Assembly: GCA_964408435.1 (NCBI GenBank)
Contig: CAYOZL010000033.1
Coordinates: forward strand, 1 to 24,616
Reading direction: 5' to 3'
DNA length: 24,616 nucleotides
Source: CAYOZL01 sp964408435
GTDB lineage: Bacteria; Bdellovibrionota_C; UBA2361; SZUA-149; CAYOZL01
The position numbers and the translations under genes are program-made. Of this stretch, positions 7,337 through 12,563 are shown piece after piece (positions within the stretch are counted from its first letter, which is position 1; each line of letters opens with the position of its first letter). The notes under the pieces are model-generated. The model was not told the origin of the DNA. It made no database searches and saw only the letters and a program-made list of their open reading frames with translations.

Positions 7337-8803
7337 ATGATTAGCGAAATTTTCAGCAAGACTCCTCAAGTAATAGGTGAAATCGCTCAACTAGGTAACA
7401 CGGTAAAAAAAGGAGGCTCAAGACCAAAAAGAGTCGCTCTGATGTTCTTTGGTGGACCAGGCTCAGCTCAACAAACGTTGACTATCAGCACGGCTCTTCG
7501 TTGTCACATGGGCGAGCATACTCTGATAATGTTTGAAAGAGGACTTAAAACTCTCTGCCAGGCCGACTTCAAAGAAGAAAAATGGGATAGAGCAGATCAA
7601 GTCCCCGGCATTAAGTTAGTTGCTCCAGACGGGCTGGACTACGAAAAACTAACTTACACAAAGTCTATCAAAGGCGTTACAGAAACCAAAAGCATCTTAC
7701 TGAAAAATATCCTCGATCCAAGATTTGTACCACCTCTAATGGGTTGCGGACGGAAAAAAGGAATTGGCAAAAGCAAGAAAAAAGCTGCTCTTGCCAGTAA
7801 GAATTTAAAACATCTTGATGTAGATGTTGTTATTATGGTTGGAGGTGATGGAACACTTCGCTGCGTTGAGTTTTGGAGTGATGAATGCCATCCACATAAA
7901 GAAATTGATGGCAAGATGGTCAAAACACCGATTGTTTGTATCGCACTAACAATCGACCAAAACCTCGAATTGCCTCGAGGATCAATGTGCGTTGGCCACT
8001 TAACTTTTGTTAACAATCTTATTGAATCAGGGTTCAATGCTTTCTCTGACGTTCTCTCTTCTGGAGAAGATCGTATCATTATTCTTGCACGACAAGGAAG
8101 CGATAGTAGTGAGTGCATGGCAAAGGCAATAGCCGAAATGGGACAAACGATTACGGAGGAATATCCGCTGTCATTCATTCCATCAGAATTTTGGCCAGAT
8201 GAAGGCTCAGTTTCTCTACGAGAAATCAGTGAGATACTAGTCGCATTTGCAATAAAATCGGATAGAAAAGGAGTGATGATGCTACCTGAGCATCTTGCCC
8301 ATAAAATTCGAATTAAAGACCACCACCTTCTACGCGAACCAGATGGTAAGACTAGAAGAAAGTTCAGCAAAGTTCCTCTTGCTACTGTTGTAATGGATGG
8401 AGGGAACAGGTATTTTCCTAAGATTCTCGATGGCACTGGATTGAAAGATATCAACCCATCGATTGACTACATCTATAGAACAGGAGTTGGAACACCTGAA
8501 GAGATTGTTCACGCATTTAACGTTGCTGACTGGGCAGTAAGCCTTGGCATCCTAGACGCACCTGAAGAACCAGTCGTTGCTTACTCAACTCCAGGACGAG
8601 CAAAAGGTTCGATACCTTTGAGGGAGCTAAACAAACGAAAGAAGAGAAAACTCGATCTGAAAAGCGCTACAATGAGAGATGCAGCACAGGCTTGTCTTCC
8701 ATTCCTATGGACCGAAGAAGACCAAAATCATTTTGGTCTAGAATTCAAAGCAGCTCTTGAGTTTGGCAACCGTATGAGAGAAATCGCTAATCAAGTGATA
8801 TAA
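7337..8803 (+). CDS. Divergent phosphofructokinase (PfkA-fold) protein with altered active site
   Basis: 488 residues from ATG 7337, preferred over TTG 7280 because it has GGAAAG seven bases upstream and the TTG lies in a leader hairpin arm. The order of motifs follows PfkA: a first strand-turn KRVALMFFGGPGSAQ (about 31-45), nucleotide-site VVIMVGGDGTL (163-174), PIVCIALTIDQN (198-209) at the place of GTIDND, DRIIILARQG (245-254) at the place of VVEVMGR, PEHL (317-320) at the place of the sugar-binding TEHM, and PLATVVMDGG where HIQRGG would be. So the GGDG and catalytic TID Asp are kept, but the second Asp of TIDND, MGR, and the His/Arg of HIQRGG are lost. It is longer than PfkA (about 320) with an insertion between the first two motifs. 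Codon use is more GC-rich than the neighbours. Canonical 6-phosphofructokinase activity is doubtful; a GGDGT-type NAD or lipid kinase is a less likely alternative. Confidence 0.65.
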   Translation: MISEIFSKTPQVIGEIAQLGNTVKKGGSRPKRVALMFFGGPGSAQQTLTISTALRCHMGEHTLIMFERGLKTLCQADFKEEKWDRADQVPGIKLVAPDGLDYEKLTYTKSIKGVTETKSILLKNILDPRFVPPLMGCGRKKGIGKSKKKAALASKNLKHLDVDVVIMVGGDGTLRCVEFWSDECHPHKEIDGKMVKTPIVCIALTIDQNLELPRGSMCVGHLTFVNNLIESGFNAFSDVLSSGEDRIIILARQGSDSSECMAKAIAEMGQTITEEYPLSFIPSEFWPDEGSVSLREISEILVAFAIKSDRKGVMMLPEHLAHKIRIKDHHLLREPDGKTRRKFSKVPLATVVMDGGNRYFPKILDGTGLKDINPSIDYIYRTGVGTPEEIVHAFNVADWAVSLGILDAPEEPVVAYSTPGRAKGSIPLRELNKRKKRKLDLKSATMRDAAQACLPFLWTEEDQNHFGLEFKAALEFGNRMREIANQVI

Positions 8804-8849
8804 TCAAATACGCTCTCATATTCCAGTTTTACTAATTTTTTAAACAAGC

Positions 8850-8882
8850 GTTGTCGAACTGTGAATCATCAAGTTCGGCAAC
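8850..8882 (+). terminator. 3' hairpin of the PFK-like gene
   Basis: GTTGTCGAACT (8850-8860) pairs with AGTTCGGCAAC (8872-8882) over 11 bp with one G-U pair and an 11-nt loop. There is no T-run after it, so it may be a processing or stability element rather than a terminator. Loop plus inner arms (8857-8875) are the inverted copy of the 5' leader sequence. Confidence 0.55.
8857..8875 (+). repeat. 3' copy of the inverted repeat flanking the PFK-like gene
   Basis: AACTGTGAATCATCAAGTT, reverse complement of 7277-7294 apart from one inserted base. Confidence 0.7.
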
Positions 8883-8954
8883 TTCTATATAGAAATCTAA
8901 AAATAAGATTTAAATAATAATCTCGAAGCATCTTTTCATAGACTAGAAAGAGTG

Positions 8955-8981
8955 CTAATCATTTAATATCATTAGTTTTTT
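8955..8981 (+). terminator. Possible AT-rich terminator after the PFK-like gene
   Basis: CTAAT (8955-8959) and ATTAG (8971-8975) form a short stem, extended by two pairs after a mismatch, followed by T6 (8976-8981). The stem is weak. A second small perfect hairpin, CTAGAAT/ATTCTAG, follows at 8982-8999. Confidence 0.35.
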
Positions 8982-9039
8982 CTAGAATAACCATTCTAGT
9001 ATTGAAATTATTGAGTTTTTTAAAAATACTAAATTATGT

Positions 9040-9053
9040 ATTTATGCATAAAT
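9040..9053. promoter_or_regulatory. 14-bp perfect palindrome upstream of the PEPC-like gene promoter
   Basis: ATTTATGCATAAAT, flanked by ATACTA (9026-9031 region) and TAGTAT. It sits just before the candidate promoter at 9062-9090, so it could be an operator for a dimeric regulator; AT-rich palindromes also arise by chance in this genome. Confidence 0.3.
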
Positions 9054-9061
9054 ATAGTATC

Positions 9062-9090
9062 TTTACTCTTTAGGTCTCTGAAATTCTAAT
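9062..9090 (+). promoter_or_regulatory. Candidate sigma-70 promoter of the PEPC-like gene
   Basis: TTTACT (9062-9067) and TCTAAT (9085-9090) with a 17-bp spacer, matching four and five of six consensus bases. A start near 9097 would give a leader of about 170 nt containing all the helices seen before the gene. Confidence 0.45.
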
Positions 9091-9110
9091 ATGAGATGAA
9101 TATTATCAAT

Positions 9111-9265
9111 TCTCTGCTTTTACAGAGAGTTGGTATCGAACAATAAGGTTTTAATCGATTTCTTTCATTCTAACAGCTTAGTCCTTTAAGGGAGTAAGCT
9201 GTTAGAAATTTACGTGTCCTCCCCCAGCAGGACAGATACCAAAACCCCGAAAGGAATCGACTTCG
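9111..9265 (+). promoter_or_regulatory. Structured multi-helix leader of the PEPC-like gene
   Basis: Helices visible in order: TCTCTG/CAGAGA (9111-9116 with 9123-9128, 6-nt loop); a 13-bp perfect stem TTCTAACAGCTTA/TAAGCTGTTAGAA (9168-9180 with 9195-9207) whose loop itself contains CCTTTAAGG; and TGTCCT/AGGACA (9215-9220 with 9229-9234). A closing helix GGTATC/GATACC joins 9132-9137 to 9235-9240, continued by GGTTTT/AAAACC (9147-9152 with 9241-9246). The result is a multibranch junction ending at the SD GAAAGGAA (9249-9256). This is the form of a cis-regulatory RNA, but it matches no riboswitch class I recognise. Confidence 0.6.
9129..9141 (+). repeat. 5' copy of the inverted repeat flanking the PEPC-like gene
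   Basis: GTTGGTATCGAAC; the exact reverse complement is at 11511-11523, after the gene. The GGTATC core can also pair with 9235-9240 inside the leader, so two mutually exclusive pairings are possible. Confidence 0.7.
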
Positions 9266-11467
9266 ATGTCATTACCTAACTTTGGCCGCAATAAAAAAGC
9301 AGCCACTAAATTTGTTCAATCAAAAGAGAACCTAACCAAAGTCTTTAACCAGACAATGGTTGCTCTTAACTTGAAACTTGTTTTTTTACCGAACGGAGGA
9401 GTCAGAAAAGCAGACAAGACAAAATACGACGCGAAGGACTTCCAAGTAGTTTCATTTTGGTTTGCATGCTTCAAAATGCTTTCCATCCTTCACTTTACCG
9501 TTGCGGTCGCTTCAAAAATTAAGACAGCGAGGATTTTCCCAACATGGATTTTCACTATGCATCCCAATGTCATTTGGGATAAAAAAGCCCGAAAGTCTTT
9601 GAGGAACATCTACCGCTTTATGGAGCGTGAAGAATGGGATTCCATTCCAGGTGTTCTCGTTAGTCTACTACACAAACGAAACTCAATCGTTGTGGGAAGA
9701 CTAATCAGTATGCAGTATTATGCAGAACTTTGGTTTGAAACAATTGGCATTTCAGTCTACCAAGTAGGAGAATTCCTCTTACCTGGACAACTGAAAACAT
9801 GGATTGGTTGTGACGGCGATGGTAGCGATAGTACTTTCATCAACAAGAAAAAGATGGGAGAGACTTGGCAAACTTTTACGCACGGAACCATTGAGAAGTA
9901 TCAAAAAGAGTTTATACTTCCTTTCAAACCTCAGCGTAAGTTACTAATTGAAAAAATCTACGACAAACTAGAATCAACAAAAGCTGGTGTGTACGACGAT
10001 TTTCTCAGGCCTAATTCATATCACAACCCTGAGGCATTCATCCTAGACTTGGACGAGCTTAGCAACTCCTTTTCGCCTGGCTCAGAAGAACGTAAGAAAA
10101 TTTCTACTTTCAAAAAGAAAGTGAGAACATTTGGATTTACAATGCTTGAGCCGCAAGGAAGGTTAAACAAAGGAGCATTGTGGATCACCGTAAGAGAAAT
10201 TGCGCGAGTAAATGGGATTAGTGGGAATGACAAAAAAATTCTTAAAAATCTCTTGCAACTCGACAATATCAGTCTCAACGGAGTTCAAGGTGAAATACCA
10301 TTGTGGATTCTTGATGTTTTTCAAGGATACACGGAACTACACAAAAGAACGAGTAGATTTAACTCTTTTGTGGTTGCGGACTGCCAATCTCCTGATGACA
10401 TGAGAATTGCCGATTTACTTCTAGATATTCATGGTCTCGGCCACGTCGATGTTATCGACTTGAAAGAAGACGAAATAGGTATGAGGCCTAGAAATGTAAA
10501 ACTCTGTCTAGAGCAAGGCTCTGGAACATCGATGGGAGGTTGCTCTGATGGCACAAAACGACTCAGCTATATCGCTGGGAAGATTGCTTTAATGCAATGC
10601 TTCACTGCAATTAATGAATACGGCTCAGCTTCGTATTACGGCATGACTGTAACCATTGATAAATTAGCAAATGACATCAGAGGTGGCATGCTAGAGACCA
10701 TGATGAAGGTTTCTGGCTACCCAAAGAAAGTTCATTCACTTTGCCAAGGAGATGATGCTTTCTTTGCTAACTGCGGCCCTGACGCTGCGCTTAATAGTCT
10801 CGCTCCAAGAATTAAGATGGGAGAAGCTCAACAGATTCCATCTTACTTTACGGCATTAAGAAAAGATTCAACACAAGTTTTTGCAAAATTGACTTCAAAT
10901 GGAAAGTTCAATGAATTCTGGAATAAACTCTCACTTAAAGAATTTACTGGCATTCCTTTAAAGGCACGTCCTGCTAAGAGGTCAAAAAGTGGAAGCTCAG
11001 GTGGATCAGGGTATGGATCTGATAGAGCAATCGGCGTCGTTCAAAGATGCATCGGTCTGCTCTCATTTTATGTCCATCTCTCAATGCAGGGACAAGTTCT
11101 GGAAAAGTACAAGTCTAGACTCACTCGAGATTACAGAGACGGTCAAATTCATGTTGTGAGCTTGATTGATGGCATTATCAATTTGCTAAAAGCCAACTCA
11201 CATCAACACTTCCTTGAATTTATTTCGGCGAACCTTGATCCCGAATTAGCCAAACAGCTAACGAAAGATTATACGCTACTGAAAAGCGCCGTTATGGATA
11301 TCATTGAAGTTGAAGAGTTTGACTTCTGTTCCGACCCTCAAGTTGTTATTGAAGCTCGATCAACAATATTGAGACTCTTTAACCTTAAGCGTAGAACAAA
11401 AGAGCAAAGCGAGACATTGAAAGCTGCCATTCATATGCTTCTTTCTTACCAAGAAACAAGCGGCTAA
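9266..11467 (+). CDS. Divergent phosphoenolpyruvate-carboxylase-fold protein lacking the glycine loop
   Basis: 733 residues, SD GAAAGGAA nine bases before ATG. Landmarks follow the order of PEPC: FTMHPNVIW (96-104) for TAHPTE, keeping the His; TWIGCDGDG (178-186) for SWVGGDRDGNP; MGGCSDGTK (423-431) for MIGYSDSxKD, keeping the Lys; YYGMTVTIDK (457-466) where FHGRGGxxGRGG should be; KKVHSLCQGDD (487-497) for RVTEQGE; IPLKARPAKR (563-572) for LPLGSRPAKR; and DRAIGVV (586-592) for LRAIPW. Homology to PEPC is convincing from this collinear series, but both Arg residues of the GRGGxxGRGG catalytic loop are gone (Met and Lys instead). It is shorter than bacterial PEPC (about 850-950). Likely a repurposed or inactive relative rather than an anaplerotic enzyme. 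It follows the PFK-like gene in the same direction after 462 bp and shares its GC-richer codon style. Confidence 0.78.
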   Translation: MSLPNFGRNKKAATKFVQSKENLTKVFNQTMVALNLKLVFLPNGGVRKADKTKYDAKDFQVVSFWFACFKMLSILHFTVAVASKIKTARIFPTWIFTMHPNVIWDKKARKSLRNIYRFMEREEWDSIPGVLVSLLHKRNSIVVGRLISMQYYAELWFETIGISVYQVGEFLLPGQLKTWIGCDGDGSDSTFINKKKMGETWQTFTHGTIEKYQKEFILPFKPQRKLLIEKIYDKLESTKAGVYDDFLRPNSYHNPEAFILDLDELSNSFSPGSEERKKISTFKKKVRTFGFTMLEPQGRLNKGALWITVREIARVNGISGNDKKILKNLLQLDNISLNGVQGEIPLWILDVFQGYTELHKRTSRFNSFVVADCQSPDDMRIADLLLDIHGLGHVDVIDLKEDEIGMRPRNVKLCLEQGSGTSMGGCSDGTKRLSYIAGKIALMQCFTAINEYGSASYYGMTVTIDKLANDIRGGMLETMMKVSGYPKKVHSLCQGDDAFFANCGPDAALNSLAPRIKMGEAQQIPSYFTALRKDSTQVFAKLTSNGKFNEFWNKLSLKEFTGIPLKARPAKRSKSGSSGGSGYGSDRAIGVVQRCIGLLSFYVHLSMQGQVLEKYKSRLTRDYRDGQIHVVSLIDGIINLLKANSHQHFLEFISANLDPELAKQLTKDYTLLKSAVMDIIEVEEFDFCSDPQVVIEARSTILRLFNLKRRTKEQSETLKAAIHMLLSYQETSG

Positions 11468-11497
11468 AACCAAAGAAAGGAACAAATAGGGAATTAC

Positions 11498-11528
11498 AGG
11501 GGGTTGGAAAGTTCGATACCAACCCCCT
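11498..11528 (+). terminator. 3' hairpin of the PEPC-like gene
   Basis: AGGGGGTTGG (11498-11507) pairs perfectly with CCAACCCCCT (11519-11528) around an 11-nt loop, AAAGTTCGATA. An outer AAATAG/CTATTT pairing (about 11484-11489 with 11539-11544) may extend it. No clean T-run follows. The loop and 3' arm hold the inverted copy of the 5' leader sequence. Confidence 0.6.
11511..11523 (+). repeat. 3' copy of the inverted repeat flanking the PEPC-like gene
   Basis: GTTCGATACCAAC, exact reverse complement of 9129-9141. Confidence 0.7.
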
Positions 11529-11562
11529 CAAGATAGATCTATTTCCTGCCGATAATAAAATC

Positions 11563-11973
11563 ATGAACAAAAAAGGCTTCAGCTTAGTAGAATTCCTAGT
11601 AGTAATAGCAATTATTGGCATAGTTTCCTCAATTGGAGTGGCTCAATTCTCTCAATATCGAAAAAAAGGCTACGACATCTCAGCAGCAGCAGATATTAGA
11701 AATATAGTAACAGCACTTCATCAAGACTTTGAAAACGGAGGTTTCTTTGATGAAGAAGACCTACCTACCCCAAGACTTAGTGAAAATGTTAATTACAGAA
11801 TTGAAATAACAGATAGTGACACAAAAGAAGGTTTCATTGCCTACACATGGAATGAAAAAGGAACAAGCACTTGGTGTTACGAGCATGACGGTAAAGGCAG
11901 AGAACTAGGTAGAAAAGGTCTAGATAAAAAAGAGGGCCTTGGTGTTAGATGCTCAGACGGCAGCGAGCTGTAA
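11563..11973 (+). CDS. Type IV pilin-like prepilin
   Basis: 136 residues. The class III signal MNKKG|FSLVEFLVVIAIIGIV has the prepilin peptidase cleavage site after Gly5, Phe at +1 and Glu at +5, followed by the hydrophobic N-terminal helix. The body continues with YDISAAADIRNIVTALHQDF, matching the alpha1 helix of PilA-type major pilins, and ends with a two-Cys region (WCYEHDG ... GVRCSDG) that may form the D-loop disulphide. The role inferred is pilus fibre subunit or pseudopilin in type IV pili or natural transformation. No SD is visible. The island's last hairpin ends only about 35 bp upstream, so its own promoter must be very close or supplied from the island side. Confidence 0.85.
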   Translation: MNKKGFSLVEFLVVIAIIGIVSSIGVAQFSQYRKKGYDISAAADIRNIVTALHQDFENGGFFDEEDLPTPRLSENVNYRIEITDSDTKEGFIAYTWNEKGTSTWCYEHDGKGRELGRKGLDKKEGLGVRCSDGSEL

Positions 11974-11983
11974 AAATAAATCC

Positions 11984-12013
11984 TAATCTTAGTCTTAATC
12001 TTAGTCCTAGTCT
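11984..12013. repeat. Short tandem repeat between pilin and greA
   Basis: TAATCTTAGTCT (11984-11995) and TAATCTTAGTCC (11996-12007), followed by a partial TAGTCT. Two and a half 12-bp units; no function suggested. Confidence 0.6.
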
Positions 12014-12046
12014 AAAAAAACTCTGAGCCTCAGTCATCTCTGAGAC
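12014..12046 (-). terminator. Possible greA operon terminator
   Basis: On the minus strand GTCTCAG and CTGAGGC (plus 12040-12046 and 12027-12033) form a stem with a 6-nt loop and one G-U pair, followed after six bases by T7 (plus 12014-12020). The gap before the T-run makes it an imperfect terminator. Confidence 0.4.
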
Positions 12047-12062
12047 CTCTGTGCGAGCTCTT

Positions 12063-12548
12063 CTACCCTACGCCTTTAAAACTAACCTCCCTAATCTCAT
12101 ATTCCTTAGCACCACCCGGCAAATTAACCTTAGCTATATCATCCAAGTTCTTACCAATTAACGCTCTAGCAACAGGAGACCTATAAGAGATATGTCCCTT
12201 TTTAACATCCGCTTCTTCCTCACCCACTATCACAACTGTTTTAGCATCCCCCGTATCAACATCTTCAATCAATACAGTTGCACCAAACATTACTTTCTCA
12301 CCACTTAATTTAGAAATATCAATTACCTCTGCAAGAGAAGTTACTATTTCAAGATGAGTTATTCTACTCTCAAGCATACCTTGATGTTCTTTTGCGGCAT
12401 GGTATTCAGCATTTTCTTTTAAATCACCATGCTCTCTAGCAATCTCAATTGCCTTAGAAGCTTTTGGACGTTCAACTTTTTTTAATTCTTTAAGTTCTTC
12501 TAAGAGCTTTCTATAGCCAGGCTCAGTCATTGGGTGTCTTTCGCTCAT
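12063..12548 (-). CDS. greA: Transcription elongation factor GreA
   Basis: 161 residues, the usual GreA length. The N-terminal coiled coil carries ERPKASKAIEIAREHGDLKE then NAEYHAAKEHQ, including the acidic Asp-Glu pair at the coil tip that enters the RNA polymerase secondary channel and stimulates cleavage of backtracked RNA. The C-terminal FKBP-like domain includes VIDISKLSGEKVMFGATV and ISYRSPVARALIGK. It lies 15 bp downstream of carB on the same strand, an arrangement known from other proteobacteria-like genomes, so it is probably part of the pyrimidine-arginine operon transcript. ATG start, no anomaly. Confidence 0.96.
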   Translation of the reverse strand: MSERHPMTEPGYRKLLEELKELKKVERPKASKAIEIAREHGDLKENAEYHAAKEHQGMLESRITHLEIVTSLAEVIDISKLSGEKVMFGATVLIEDVDTGDAKTVVIVGEEEADVKKGHISYRSPVARALIGKNLDDIAKVNLPGGAKEYEIREVSFKGVG

Positions 12549-12563
12549 AATCTAATCCTAATT

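Noticed and set aside
7654..8454. Long antisense frame within the PFK-like gene
   Set aside because: Low-complexity, Ser/Arg-rich translation with no SD; it mirrors the coherent PFK motif series on the other strand.
7343..8803. NAD kinase or diacylglycerol kinase, because of GGDGT
   Set aside because: The following TIDQN, DRIIIL and PEHL series and spacing fit PfkA better; kept only as an alternative.
9168..9207. Integron attC-like site (TCTAAC ... GTTAGA arms) making the two island genes integron cassettes
   Set aside because: The core bases do not satisfy RYYYAAC/GTTRRRY, the arms are perfectly symmetric without the extrahelical bases of attC, no second similar site follows the next gene, and no integrase gene is seen.
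8804..9265. Hidden small gene or CRISPR array between the two island genes
   Set aside because: No ORF with SD and reasonable length, and no regularly spaced direct repeats; the space is accounted for by hairpins, a candidate promoter and the leader.
11498..11528. tRNA T-arm (GTTCGATxCC) suggesting a tRNA fragment or att site
   Set aside because: The loop is 11 nt instead of 7, the flanking stem does not fit, and no other tRNA arms are present.
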